Positions 1 to 9,529 of a stretch of 44,453 nucleotides of DNA are shown piece by piece. Position 1 is the stretch's first letter. Each line of letters starts with the position of its first letter. Source of the stretch: Opitutaceae bacterium (GTDB taxonomy: Bacteria; Verrucomicrobiota; Verrucomicrobiia; Opitutales; Opitutaceae); NCBI GenBank assembly GCA_005792355.1, contig SXSC01000334.1, positions 1 through 44,453 on the forward strand, in the 5' to 3' direction. The position numbers and the translations under genes are program-made. The notes under the pieces were generated by a model. That model saw only the letters and a program-made list of their open reading frames with translations. It was not told the origin of the DNA and searched no databases.

Positions 1-655
1 AGTTGCCGTAGCGGAAAACCAAGAGGTTCTGAACGGTTTCCTTGCCCAGGTAGTGGTCAATCCGATACACCTGGTGTTCGGCCAGGACGGAGCGGAGCGT
101 GGCATTCAGCTCGCGGGCCGACGCCAGATCCTTGCCGAAGGGTTTCTCGATGATCACCTTGGAATGCTGCGGGGTGCCCGCGTGCCGGGCCGCGAGCCCG
201 CTGGCGCCCAGATTCAGGATGATCGGCGCAAACACCGAGGGCGGGGTCGAAATGTAGAACAGGCGCTGCAGGTCCCGCCCGAGCTTGCGCTCGAGGTCGT
301 CCAGGTGGGCGGCCAGGCGATTGAACGCCGCCCGGTCGTCGTAACCGCCCGCGACGTAACTCGTGTGCGCCGCCACCCGGTCCCAAACTCCCGGGTCGGG
401 CTCCCGCCGCGAAAATTCCTTGATCGCCCCGGCGGCGAGGGTGCGAAATTCATCGTCCGGGATCGGCTTGCGACCGTAGCCCACCAGGAAAAAATCGGCC
501 GGCAGCAGGTTGTCGTGACTGAGGTTGTAGACCGCCGGGAGCAGCTTGCGCGCGGTGAGATCACCGGAGGCGCCAAAGATGACCACCACGGTCGGTGGTG
601 CGCCGCGATGCTTGCTGAGCCCGTGCAGGAAGGGATGACGCGGAGAATCGGCCAT
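1..655 (-). CDS. zwf: Glucose-6-phosphate 1-dehydrogenase, N-terminal part (runs off the left edge)
   Basis: This enzyme oxidises glucose 6-phosphate to 6-phosphogluconolactone with NADP, the entry to the oxidative pentose phosphate pathway in the cytoplasm. Only the first 218 residues are in the window; the family is usually about 490-510 residues. The NADP-binding motif GASGDLTARKLLPAVY is at residues 28-43, an EKPFGKDL strand near residue 170, and the active-site signature RIDHYLGKE at 198-206, with the substrate-binding lysine and catalytic histidine region intact. The start is the ATG at 655, just ahead of the conserved core; no Shine-Dalgarno is visible. It lies 54 bases downstream of yraN on the same strand, so the two may be cotranscribed. 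Confidence 0.95.
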   Translation of the reverse strand, partial: MADSPRHPFLHGLSKHRGAPPTVVVIFGASGDLTARKLLPAVYNLSHDNLLPADFFLVGYGRKPIPDDEFRTLAAGAIKEFSRREPDPGVWDRVAAHTSYVAGGYDDRAAFNRLAAHLDDLERKLGRDLQRLFYISTPPSVFAPIILNLGASGLAARHAGTPQHSKVIIEKPFGKDLASARELNATLRSVLAEHQVYRIDHYLGKETVQNLLVFRYGN

Positions 656-709
656 GATCAGGGCTGTTGTCCGGCCGGAACTGGCGGGCGGCAAGGGAAA
701 TGGCGGGCG

Positions 710-1138
710 TTACGCACGAAAATACTTCGAAAACAACGGCACGTTCTCATAGTGCCGGATTTCCGGCGGCGTCCCCGGTCCGCCGGACAGGGAAATCTCG
801 ACCACATCAAAGCGAATCGTCCGGGGCTTCTCCGTCAATCTGGCCAGATAGTCGGTTATGACCCGGCGCAGCACGCGCTTTTTGCGCCGGTCCACCGCGT
901 GGAAGCCTGACACCCGGGCATCGGCCGCCCGGGCCTTCACCTCGACAAACACCAGCACCTCTCGATCCCGGCAGACGAGGTCGAGTTCATCGCGGCGGTC
1001 GCGTGGGCTCCGCCAGTTGCGGGCGACAAGGGCAAAACCGCGCTCCCGTTTCAGCCAGTCGGCCGCCAGCCGCTCGCCGTACGCCCCGGCGTCCGGCTCC
1101 TGATCCCGCCGAAATAGACTCAGCAACCGGCGCAGCAT
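710..1138 (-). CDS. yraN: YraN/UPF0102 family nuclease-fold protein
   Basis: A 142-residue protein with the hallmarks of the UPF0102 family, which has a restriction-endonuclease-like (RecB/Holliday-resolvase-type) fold and an unsettled role in DNA processing. After the conserved GERLAADWL helix (about residues 21-29), the core motif reads E51-L-D53-L followed by FVEVK with E66 and K68, the expected metal-binding and catalytic residues. The length is normal for the family (about 120-140). The start ATG at 1138 is 121 bases from the divergent GspE-like gene, so that gap must hold promoters for both. Activity is inferred from the family only. Confidence 0.9.
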   Translation of the reverse strand: MLRRLLSLFRRDQEPDAGAYGERLAADWLKRERGFALVARNWRSPRDRRDELDLVCRDREVLVFVEVKARAADARVSGFHAVDRRKKRVLRRVITDYLARLTEKPRTIRFDVVEISLSGGPGTPPEIRHYENVPLFSKYFRA

Positions 1139-1258
1139 GTGATTTGGCTCTCAGCATCATGGCTGGTCACCACGAGGCCCGGGAGTAGTGTTCCCATTGC
1201 GGCACGTCGGACCGGCTTTGACAATCCCGCAGCCGACCCCACGCTGTTGATTTTCTCC

Positions 1259-3451
1259 ATGGCCACCTCATCCATTGCCGGCACTCTTCGCCGGTCACTG
1301 CTCATCAAGGTAATCTCGAAACCGGCTCCGAGCCGGGAGGATGTGACCTCGGTGATCCAACTGACGGCGGCCAAGGTCGTCGAGGCATTGCAGGCGCAGT
1401 CGATGACGTTTTATCTCGTGGAGGGAAACGACATTGTCTTCAAGCAGGTCTATTATTCGCCGACGCTCTGGGCGGGTGACGCGGCGAAGGAAAAGAAATT
1501 TGCCGAAACCGCCGCCAAGCTGCTCACCCTGAAGGTTCCAATCGGCAAGGGCATCGTCGGCAAGGTTGTCGAATCGGGCGAGCCGGTGTTTTTCCGCAAC
1601 TCGGAGAGCCAGGCGCCGTTCATGGCGTCGATGACGCAGACCACGGGCTTTGAGGTGCGTTCGATGCTCACCGTCGCGCTGAAGAGCACCATCACCCTGG
1701 GGGCCATCCAGGTGCTGAACAAGGAACTCGCCGCCGGCACTGACGGCGAATTCACCGAAAAGGACCTCACGCTGCTGAAGGAAGTCGCGGAATATTCCGC
1801 GACCCTCATCCACCGCATGGTGGATCCGAAGTTTGTGCCGAACGCGGAGGACACCGCACGCTTCGTCTCGAAACTCACCGATCTCCCGCTCGTCACCAAA
1901 ATCGAAGAGATCGAGATCGACGACAAGCTGATCGAGGTCACCGGCGATGCGATCATCCGTCGCGAAGGCATCTTCCCGCATAAGCGGATGAGCCCGAACT
2001 CGGTCGCCGTGCTGATGACCAACCCCCTCGACTACGCGAAACGCGAGGCGTTTTCCCAGGCGACGGAGATGGCGATCGAAGAGGTGAGCGTCGTCTCCGC
2101 CACCCTGTTCGAGGCGATGCTGAAAAAGTTTTTCAAGGACTCCAAGGCCGGACCGGCGACGGCCGACGAGGTCGACATCGGGGCGGTCGCGGACGTCATC
2201 AGCAGCGTCTACAGCGCCGATGGCCCCACCGGCGCGGTCAGCGCCGCCGACCTCGAGAACGAGGAATCCGCGCCGATCGTCCAGCTCACCAACCGGATCA
2301 TCGAGGATGCGTATGTGTCCGGCGCGTCGGATATCCACATCGAGCCGATGGAAAAAGATCTGGTCGTGCGCTACCGGATCGACGGTCTGTGCCAGGAAAA
2401 ACTCCGGCTCCCCAAGCAGGTCGCCAACTCGATGGTCACGCGCCTGAAGATCATGTGCAATCTGGACATCTCCGAGCGCCGGTTGCCGCAGGACGGACGC
2501 ATCGTGTTCAAGAAGTACACGAAGAAGAACATCGACATCGATCTGCGCGTGGCGACGGGCCCGATGAACCATGGCGAGAAGGTCGTCATGCGTATTCTCG
2601 ACAAGACGAAGAGCACGCTGCCGCTGCCGGCGCTGGGCTTCTCGGAGGAGAATCTCGCCCGCTACCGCGAATGCATCCGCATGCCGTATGGCATGATTCT
2701 GCATTGCGGCCCCACCGGCTCGGGCAAGTCGATGACCCTCTACTCCGCCCTGGGCGAAGTGAACACACCGGACGTCAACATTCAGACGGCGGAGGACCCC
2801 ATCGAATACACGCTCGCCGGCATCAACCAGATGCAGATGAGCCGCGCGATCGGCCTCACGTTTGAGCGGGCGCTGCGTTGCTACCTCCGCATGGACCCCG
2901 ACATCATCCTCGTCGGCGAAATTCGCGACAAGGAAACCGCGCAGATCGCCTGCGAGGCGGCGCTCACCGGCCATTTGCTCGTGTCGACGCTGCACACCAA
3001 CGACGCCCCCTCCACGGTTTCGCGCATGGGGGAGATGGGCATCGAACCGTTCAACATTTCCGCCTCGCTCGTCTGCGTCTGCGCCCAGCGCCTGCTCCGC
3101 CGCGTCTGCAAGAACTGCAAGATGCCCTACGAGCCGGCTGACCGGGAGAAGAGCATCATGGCCAAGGCGCTCGACGGCTGGACGGGGCAGGCCTTCAAGG
3201 CCAACCCGCAGGGCTGCCCGACGTGCAGCGGCACCGGCTACAAGGGCCGCGTCGGTATCCACGAATTGATGACGAACAGCGAGGGGCTGACCGAGGGCAT
3301 CAACAAGGAGGTGGAGGTCGCCGAACTCAAGCGCATCGCGATGAAGAACGGCATGAAGACCCTGCACCAGGACTCGATGCTCAAGGTGAAAATGGGCCTC
3401 ACCACGATCGAGGAGGCGCTCTCCAACGTGCCGCCGGATCTGATCCTGTAG
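1259..3451 (+). CDS. GAF domain-containing GspE/PilB-type secretion or pilus ATPase
   Basis: A hexameric-type traffic ATPase of the type II secretion/type IV pilus assembly class. Residues about 25-170 resemble a GAF sensor domain (IGKGIVGKVVESGEPVFF, then a hydrophobic core), and about 190-300 match the MshEN/GspE N-terminal region. The motor follows: arginine-rich IHIEP region, Walker A GPTGSGKS at about 484-491, Asp box TAEDPIEY, Walker B DIILVGEIRD from about 548, His box LVSTLHTND, then paired cysteines CKNC and CPTC (about 617-656) that would bind zinc. I chose the ATG at 1259 because the 40 residues before it look like translated intergenic DNA. A TTGACA hexamer at 1218-1223 may be a -35 element, but no good -10 accompanies it. 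No other pilus or secretion genes are nearby, so its partner machine is unknown. Confidence 0.92.
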   Translation: MATSSIAGTLRRSLLIKVISKPAPSREDVTSVIQLTAAKVVEALQAQSMTFYLVEGNDIVFKQVYYSPTLWAGDAAKEKKFAETAAKLLTLKVPIGKGIVGKVVESGEPVFFRNSESQAPFMASMTQTTGFEVRSMLTVALKSTITLGAIQVLNKELAAGTDGEFTEKDLTLLKEVAEYSATLIHRMVDPKFVPNAEDTARFVSKLTDLPLVTKIEEIEIDDKLIEVTGDAIIRREGIFPHKRMSPNSVAVLMTNPLDYAKREAFSQATEMAIEEVSVVSATLFEAMLKKFFKDSKAGPATADEVDIGAVADVISSVYSADGPTGAVSAADLENEESAPIVQLTNRIIEDAYVSGASDIHIEPMEKDLVVRYRIDGLCQEKLRLPKQVANSMVTRLKIMCNLDISERRLPQDGRIVFKKYTKKNIDIDLRVATGPMNHGEKVVMRILDKTKSTLPLPALGFSEENLARYRECIRMPYGMILHCGPTGSGKSMTLYSALGEVNTPDVNIQTAEDPIEYTLAGINQMQMSRAIGLTFERALRCYLRMDPDIILVGEIRDKETAQIACEAALTGHLLVSTLHTNDAPSTVSRMGEMGIEPFNISASLVCVCAQRLLRRVCKNCKMPYEPADREKSIMAKALDGWTGQAFKANPQGCPTCSGTGYKGRVGIHELMTNSEGLTEGINKEVEVAELKRIAMKNGMKTLHQDSMLKVKMGLTTIEEALSNVPPDLIL

Positions 3452-3452
3452 C

Positions 3453-5657
3453 CTATCGCTTCCCCGCCCCGGCCGGGTTAAGCTCGCGCTGCAACCGGCG
3501 GGCCGGCGGGAAGTCCTCGTGCCGGCGTAAAATTTCCCCCACCAAGAGCTCCGCCGAGGCTTTGTCTCCGGTGACCGACCATTCGCGCGCCAGGGCCAGC
3601 ACCACCTCGGCCCGAGCCTGATCGCCGGTCAGGAGCAGGCGCGCCGTCGCCCGCAACCCGGGCGCGTCCCCTTCCCGCTGACCCGCGCGCAGTCGGGCCA
3701 GCAGGTTTTCGGTTCCGCCCAGTTCCGGCTTGGCCGCGCGCTCCATCTCCGTCGGGCTCCACTCTCGCAGCGCACGTCCCGCCGGCGCGTAGTCGGGCGT
3801 CTTCCACCCAATCTCACGGGCCAGCGCGATCGCTCCCGGCCCGTCGCCGGCCGCAAAAAACTCCCGTGCCACTTCGAGCAGTTCCCGGGAGCGCACCATC
3901 TCACCGTTGAGAAACAGACGCGCCGCCCCGGTCATTCCCGCGAAATCCTCCTGCGCCTGCGCCATTCGCACCTGCGCCAGTAAAATCAATGGCTCGCAGC
4001 TCTCGAGCCAGGCCGGCGCCGGACGCAGGGCCTGGCTTTGGGCGATGTGCCGCGCCGATTCCGCCCAATTCTTCATCCGCAGCAAGTACTCGAGCCGCTG
4101 GGCGAAAACGGTCTCCGCCGCGACCCGGGCGGCGGCCTCTCCCGACTCCGCCGGCAGCGCAGGTGCGCGCGCCATCAACCGCAACTTCACCTCGGCGGCC
4201 GTGGCCTGCAGCCATTTGCTCGCGGGAAACGCTGGGACCGCCCGATCAAGCACGTCACGAGCCGCCTCAACCCGCCCGGCGCGCAACATCGCCGTCACGG
4301 TCAAACGGTAAACCTGCACCGGCCAGGGTCCCCCGCGCAAGAACTCCACCAGTGCGCGTGATGGGTTTTCGGCCGGGCTGCGGGCGGCCTCGATCACGAG
4401 GTGCCACCACTCCCGCTCCTTCGTCGTCGCCGCCATCCCCGGGCCCACCACGGGCGGTAGCGCGTCGAGAACCCGTCCCGCGGCGTCCCATTCGCCACGA
4501 CCCAGGTGAGTCTGCATCAGCAGAATTTGGAATCGCGTCAAAGGGTACCCGCGCGCGCGCGCTGCCTGAACACATTGCTCCAGCAGTGGAAGGTTGCCAG
4601 TCTCGGCGAGCGGCGCGGCCACCAACAGCAGGTTTTCGACGAACCCGCCGAAACGAAAAATAAAGTCGGCCAGCGCCGCGCTCGCCGCGGCCTCCCGCCC
4701 GGCCAGGGCCTGCTGCACGACCGCCTGAACGAGCGGCGCGGGCTCGGCCACGCAGCGCTCGCGCAATTCGGCCAGCGAGCGTTCCATCTCGTCATACCGC
4801 CCGACTTCGCGAAAGACGCGCACCTCCAGTCGGGAAACAACCTTCAAGTCCGCCCCAGGCCGGCGCCGCCACTCCGCCAGCACCCCGATCGCCTCCACCT
4901 CGCGATTCAGGGCCAGTAACGACATGACCCGGCGCTCCACCCGGATGTCGTCGTCATTTTCCGCCTCCGCCAGAACGAGAGCGAGCGCCTCCGCGGGCCG
5001 TTCCGCGGCAGACAACGCCGCATAGCGCTGGTCGACCAACCAACGGTAATCTGCCGTGAAACCATCACGCCTCACCGCGGGCAAGAATCGGGCACAAATC
5101 TCCGCGATCCCCTCAAAATCCTCTCCCAAACTGCTCAGGTTGAACAAAAGTTCCAGATACGCCCGTCCCGGATAGTCGTCCGCCAGCACCTCGGTCAGGG
5201 TCTGCACCGCCAACGACCGTTGATTCGTCAGCTGGTAATATTTCGCCAGCGTGAGACGGGCGCGATCATCGCCGGGAAACCGCGCCAGACCGAGCTGCAG
5301 GAGATTGCCCGACTCCTGCCACTTCTGGGCGCGCCACAGGTCCAATCCCTGCGCGTTGAAGGCCTGTCCCTGCTTTCCCGTAATCGCGGCCCGTCGGAAT
5401 GGATAACACAGCGCGTCGGAATAGGTGAGCAGAGTATACGGGTTGCGCTGCCAAATCCAGAAACCCGCCGTCGCCAGCGCCACCCACCCCACCACCGCCA
5501 TCACGCAACTCCAGGCCAGCACGCCGCGCACGCTGATCGCAATGCCACCTTCCAGCCCCCCCTTCCGACGTTCATAAAAGCCAATGAGGCCGAGAATCCA
5601 CCGGCCGCGGATGACCTCTGAAGCACCCCAGATGAACTTGACGGGCCGGCCTGGCAT
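3453..5657 (-). CDS. Membrane-anchored TPR-like repeat protein coupled to smc
   Basis: A 734-residue protein with one membrane segment at about residues 45-69 (after a basic N-terminal stretch) followed by a long alanine- and leucine-rich, helix-turn-helix repeat region typical of tetratricopeptide-like proteins (for example FNAQGLDLWRAQKWQESGNL and LTLAKYYQLTNQRSLAVQTL). The repeats would lie on the far side of the inner membrane or form a scaffold; no enzyme motif is visible and I assign no function. The start is the ATG at 5657, whose A is shared with the TGA of smc (TGATG), so translation is probably coupled. Its stop is one base from the stop of the convergent GspE-like gene, leaving no room for a separate terminator. 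Confidence 0.8.
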   Translation of the reverse strand: MPGRPVKFIWGASEVIRGRWILGLIGFYERRKGGLEGGIAISVRGVLAWSCVMAVVGWVALATAGFWIWQRNPYTLLTYSDALCYPFRRAAITGKQGQAFNAQGLDLWRAQKWQESGNLLQLGLARFPGDDRARLTLAKYYQLTNQRSLAVQTLTEVLADDYPGRAYLELLFNLSSLGEDFEGIAEICARFLPAVRRDGFTADYRWLVDQRYAALSAAERPAEALALVLAEAENDDDIRVERRVMSLLALNREVEAIGVLAEWRRRPGADLKVVSRLEVRVFREVGRYDEMERSLAELRERCVAEPAPLVQAVVQQALAGREAAASAALADFIFRFGGFVENLLLVAAPLAETGNLPLLEQCVQAARARGYPLTRFQILLMQTHLGRGEWDAAGRVLDALPPVVGPGMAATTKEREWWHLVIEAARSPAENPSRALVEFLRGGPWPVQVYRLTVTAMLRAGRVEAARDVLDRAVPAFPASKWLQATAAEVKLRLMARAPALPAESGEAAARVAAETVFAQRLEYLLRMKNWAESARHIAQSQALRPAPAWLESCEPLILLAQVRMAQAQEDFAGMTGAARLFLNGEMVRSRELLEVAREFFAAGDGPGAIALAREIGWKTPDYAPAGRALREWSPTEMERAAKPELGGTENLLARLRAGQREGDAPGLRATARLLLTGDQARAEVVLALAREWSVTGDKASAELLVGEILRRHEDFPPARRLQRELNPAGAGKR

Positions 5658-8600
5658 CAAACCGACGGCGGAACGTTCACCGGCGCCGTCGCCTCGACGG
5701 TCGCCCGGGCTCCGCGAACGGACTCCGCCAGATTCGGCGCGTGCGATTCGGGCTCACCGCGTTCCTGGTTGAACCGCATCGAAACGGTCTTCGACACGCC
5801 GCGCTCCTCCATGGTGACCCCATAGATGGCCTGCGCCGCCGAGACCGTGCGCTTGTTGTGGGTGATGATGATGAACTGCGACTCGTTCACGAATTTCTTC
5901 AACAGATCCGTAAAGCGCCCGATGTTCGATTCATCGAGGGGCGCGTCGAGTTCGTCGAGCAGACAGAACGGCGACGGCTTCACCATGTAGAGCGCGAAAA
6001 GCAACGCGACCGCCGTGAGGGTTTTTTGGCCGCCGGACAGCAGCGTGATGCCTTTGAGTTTGGTGCCGGGCGGCTGCGCCACGATCTCAATGCCGCTCTC
6101 GAGGATATCCTCGGCCTGGATCAGATCCAGATGCGCGCGACCGCCGCCGAACAGGGTCTGGAAGGTGTATTCGAAGTTCTTGCGGATTTGCTCAAACGTC
6201 ACCTGAAACTGCTGCAGCGAGGTCTGGTTGATCTCATCAATCGCCTTGATCAGCCCGGCCTTCGCCGTGGTCAGATCGTTCACCTGGGCGGCCAGAAAAT
6301 CGTGGCGCTGCTTCAGCTCCGCGTATTCCTCGATTGCGACAAGGTTCACCGCCCCCATGCTGTTGAGCCGCTGGCGCAACGCCTCAACCTCCGCCTTCAG
6401 CGCCACCCAATCGGTGGACTCCAGGGCCTGCAGGTCCTCGGCCGTGGCTTCACCCTTTTCTTTCTTCTTCCGGCGGCGTTTCGGTGCGAGAGCCGGGGTG
6501 GCGGCGGCATCGGGCCGCGGTTCGGACACCGACTCCGGCAGCGCGGCGGCGGCGGCGAGCCCCACGGCGCCAGTCTCGTCGTCATCGTCATCCAGGTCGA
6601 GCGGCTTGATTCCCTCGGGCTCGTCGTCGGAGTGCCAGATCTGCTGTTTCCAGTCGATCATCGAAACCGCGGTTTGAAACTCCCGCAGGATGTCCTCCGC
6701 GAGAAACTGCGCACGCTGGCGGGTCTCGGCCAGTTTCACCTCATGGGCACTGAGTTCCTCGTGCGCCGACTCCGACTCCTCGCGCACAGCGTGCTGGGCT
6801 GATTCCAGCCCGTTGATGCCCCGCTCCACGTCGACCAGTTCGACGCGCACCTTTTCGACCTGCTCCTGGGTCACCCCGAACGTCTCCGCGAGCTGCGCCG
6901 CCCGCGAGCGCTGGCCGACCGACTCACGTTCGAGTTCGACCGTCTGCTCGGTCCACGCCTCGATCTCCGTCTGCCGCTGCACGAGCAATTCGCTCAACTG
7001 CTGCCGGCGACGCTCCATCTCGCCCAGGCCGCGGTCGATCACTTCAACCTTCTGGCGGCGTTCGGCCAGTTCGAGACGGGCCTGGCCCAGGGTTTCACGT
7101 TTCACATCGCGGTCGGTGCGCACCTCGACGATGCGGGTTTCGAGCTGGCGGATTTTTTCGCGCTGCGCTCCGGCGGCGGTATCGGCCACGGTGAGACCCA
7201 CCTGCGCTTTTTCCCAACGCGCATGCGCCTCGTTACGCGCATGCTCAAGGGCGGCGAGCTCACCCTCCATCCGCGCAAGCCGGCCGGCGATGTCCGCCAC
7301 ATTGCGCTGCGCGCTGCGCTGCTCCGCCTGCACCGACGCGAGATTCTGGGTGGCCGTGAGCACGGTCGCGCGGCACTGCTCGATCGTCAGCTCCGCCTCG
7401 GCGAGTCGCGCCGTGAGCCCATCAATGATGGCTTTCTGTTCGTCGTGCGCCTTTTGGTCGTCGGCCAGCAACTTCGCCGTTTCGCGCAGGTCGATCTCGC
7501 GCTGCACGATGCTGTGCGCCGCGCGCTTGCTGCTGTGGTGTCCACCGTAAATCAGCCCGCGCCGGTCCACCAGATCGCCCTTGCGGCTCGCCACCGCCAG
7601 AAAGGGAAATGCCGGGTTGGCCTTCCAAAATTCGAGAAACGCCCCGAGGTCGTCGGCGATGTAGGATTCCCGCAGCACGCCCAGCGCCGGATGCGCCGGA
7701 TCGGTGTCCCCGACCGCCTGGGCCGCCGGCACCAGCCCGGCCGGCAGTTCGAATGCGCCCTCGGTCCGCAGGCCAAATTCCGTCACGCGCAGCACCGCCG
7801 AGCCGATCTGTTCCGCTTCGAGCTGGGCGAGGATTCGTTTCGCCGTCGCCAAATCACTCACGCTGATGGCCTCGGCCGCGGCGCCCAAAATGGCCTCCAC
7901 CGCTTTGCCGAACTCGGGCTGCACGGCGAGCCCGTAGGTGATGGGCGTGATCTTCGCGCCCGCGAGCGCCGCGTCGAGCCGCCCCTGGAGAATGGCCTTG
8001 GCCCCTTCCCCGAAGCCCTCCCATCGCTCTTGCAGTTGCTGGAGCAGCCGCAGTCGCGCCGTGCGCTGGGCGAGATGCCGGTCGATTTCCTGAAGCTTCC
8101 GCTGAGCCTCGCGAAATTCCCCCGTGAGACCGGTGAGGGTCTGTTGCGCAGCCTGCGTGTCGCTGTTGGCCCGGGATTTTTCCGCCGCCGCTTCCTCGCA
8201 GCGTGCGTCGGTCTCCGCCGCGAGCTGGGCGGCGGCCGCCTGCTGCTGCCGCACGCCCTCGAGTTCCTGCGCGAGCGAGTCGTGCTTGTGCACACTGGTT
8301 TTCTGATCGACCTCGTACCCCGAGCAGTCGGTCCGCAGGCGCGCCACGGTGCTCTCCAGCTGCAACAGGTGAAACTTCGCCTGATTGAGGTCCTGTTCGA
8401 GCCGGCTCAATTCGCCCTCGACGATGGCCTGCTCGCGGTTGCGTTGCTGGAACACCGCATCGCTGCCGCCCAGCAACTCGAGTTGCAGCTGCTTGTCCTG
8501 CGCCCCCGTGTCCACCTGCGCCGAGACCTCGCGGAGCTGCATCTCAACTTCGCCAAGATTGCTGCGTGACGAGGCGAGACGATCCTCGAGCCCGCTGCGC

Positions 8601-9529
8601 TTGATTTGGGCAAGGTTCGCGGCGTTCTCCGCCGCCTCCTTTTGCGAGCGGACGTCGTACACCGCCTGCTGCGCGTCCTGCACCCGCTGGTTGAGCCGGT
8701 TGCGCTGCGCGCGACTTTCGGCCAACGCGGCCTCCTGACCCTCGAAACTCACCCGCCGTTCATCCGCAGCCGCCCGCAACGTGCCGACTTTCGCTTCCAG
8801 CTCGGCCAGCGTCGCGGCGAGCTGCCCGTGGTGATAACCGCTCCACGCCAGCGCGAGGTGACGCAGACGGTGGTTGATTCGCTTGTAGCGCATCGCCTTC
8901 GAGGCCTGGCGGCGCAGGCTCCCGATCTGCCGCGCCACCTCGCCGATGACATCCGCCACGCGCGCGAGATTTTGATCCGTCAACGCCAGCTTCTGCATCG
9001 CCTCCCGCCGTTGCGACTTGTACTTCGTGATGCCCGCCGCCTCCTCGAAGACCGCGCGGCGCTCCTCCGGTTTGGACGACAGGATTTGATCAATCTGACC
9101 CTGCGCCATGATGGAGTAACTCGTCCGGCCCACGCCGGTGTCCATGAAAAGTTTCTGGATGTCCTTCAACCGGCAGAGCTGGCCGTTGAACGAGTACTCG
9201 CTCTGCCCGTCGCGATGCACCCGCCGCATGATTTCGATCTCGTGAAACTCGCTGCCCAGCTGCTTCTCGCAGTCCGTCAGCAGGAGCGACACTTCGCAGA
9301 TCTGCGCCGCCTTGCGCGTGTCGGCGCCTTCAAAAATTACGTCCTGCATCTTGCCGCCGCGCAGGGCCTTGGCGCTTTGCTCGCCCAGCACCCAGCGGAT
9401 CGCATCCGCGATGTTCGATTTGCCGCAGCCATTCGGACCGACGACGGCCGTGACGCCGGGTTCGAATTGCAGGGTGGTGGAATCCGCGAAGCTTTTAAAG
9501 CCGTGCAGCTTGAGCGCCTTGAGATACAT
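5657..9529 (-). CDS. smc: Chromosome segregation protein SMC
   Basis: The condensin ATPase that compacts and segregates chromosomes, 1290 residues starting MYLKALKLHGFKSF (ATG at 9529). Walker A GPNGCGKSN is at 31-39; two long coiled-coil stretches flank a hinge region in the middle of the protein; the C-terminal head has the ABC signature LSGGQKTLT at about 1164 and Walker B LLDELDAPLDE at about 1190. It is longer than the usual 1150-1200 residues. Part of the excess is a low-complexity insert at about 970-1035 in the C-terminal coil: an Asp run (DLDDDDDE), an Ala/Pro stretch, then a basic run (KRRRKKKEK). The last 35 residues are also a non-conserved tail. The upstream reading frame continues for 204 codons but those residues look like noise. 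No ScpA/ScpB genes are in the window. Confidence 0.96.
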   Translation of the reverse strand: MYLKALKLHGFKSFADSTTLQFEPGVTAVVGPNGCGKSNIADAIRWVLGEQSAKALRGGKMQDVIFEGADTRKAAQICEVSLLLTDCEKQLGSEFHEIEIMRRVHRDGQSEYSFNGQLCRLKDIQKLFMDTGVGRTSYSIMAQGQIDQILSSKPEERRAVFEEAAGITKYKSQRREAMQKLALTDQNLARVADVIGEVARQIGSLRRQASKAMRYKRINHRLRHLALAWSGYHHGQLAATLAELEAKVGTLRAAADERRVSFEGQEAALAESRAQRNRLNQRVQDAQQAVYDVRSQKEAAENAANLAQIKRSGLEDRLASSRSNLGEVEMQLREVSAQVDTGAQDKQLQLELLGGSDAVFQQRNREQAIVEGELSRLEQDLNQAKFHLLQLESTVARLRTDCSGYEVDQKTSVHKHDSLAQELEGVRQQQAAAAQLAAETDARCEEAAAEKSRANSDTQAAQQTLTGLTGEFREAQRKLQEIDRHLAQRTARLRLLQQLQERWEGFGEGAKAILQGRLDAALAGAKITPITYGLAVQPEFGKAVEAILGAAAEAISVSDLATAKRILAQLEAEQIGSAVLRVTEFGLRTEGAFELPAGLVPAAQAVGDTDPAHPALGVLRESYIADDLGAFLEFWKANPAFPFLAVASRKGDLVDRRGLIYGGHHSSKRAAHSIVQREIDLRETAKLLADDQKAHDEQKAIIDGLTARLAEAELTIEQCRATVLTATQNLASVQAEQRSAQRNVADIAGRLARMEGELAALEHARNEAHARWEKAQVGLTVADTAAGAQREKIRQLETRIVEVRTDRDVKRETLGQARLELAERRQKVEVIDRGLGEMERRRQQLSELLVQRQTEIEAWTEQTVELERESVGQRSRAAQLAETFGVTQEQVEKVRVELVDVERGINGLESAQHAVREESESAHEELSAHEVKLAETRQRAQFLAEDILREFQTAVSMIDWKQQIWHSDDEPEGIKPLDLDDDDDETGAVGLAAAAALPESVSEPRPDAAATPALAPKRRRKKKEKGEATAEDLQALESTDWVALKAEVEALRQRLNSMGAVNLVAIEEYAELKQRHDFLAAQVNDLTTAKAGLIKAIDEINQTSLQQFQVTFEQIRKNFEYTFQTLFGGGRAHLDLIQAEDILESGIEIVAQPPGTKLKGITLLSGGQKTLTAVALLFALYMVKPSPFCLLDELDAPLDESNIGRFTDLLKKFVNESQFIIITHNKRTVSAAQAIYGVTMEERGVSKTVSMRFNQERGEPESHAPNLAESVRGARATVEATAPVNVPPSV

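Noticed and set aside
1295..3367. A 690-codon open frame antisense to the GspE-like ATPase
   Set aside because: It mirrors the high-GC coding strand; its translation is rich in Asp, Arg, His and Val without motifs, while the plus strand has all ATPase motifs.
5741..8569. Two long plus-strand frames antisense to smc
   Set aside because: Both are shadows in a GC-rich gene; their translations lack domain character and the SMC motifs on the other strand are complete.
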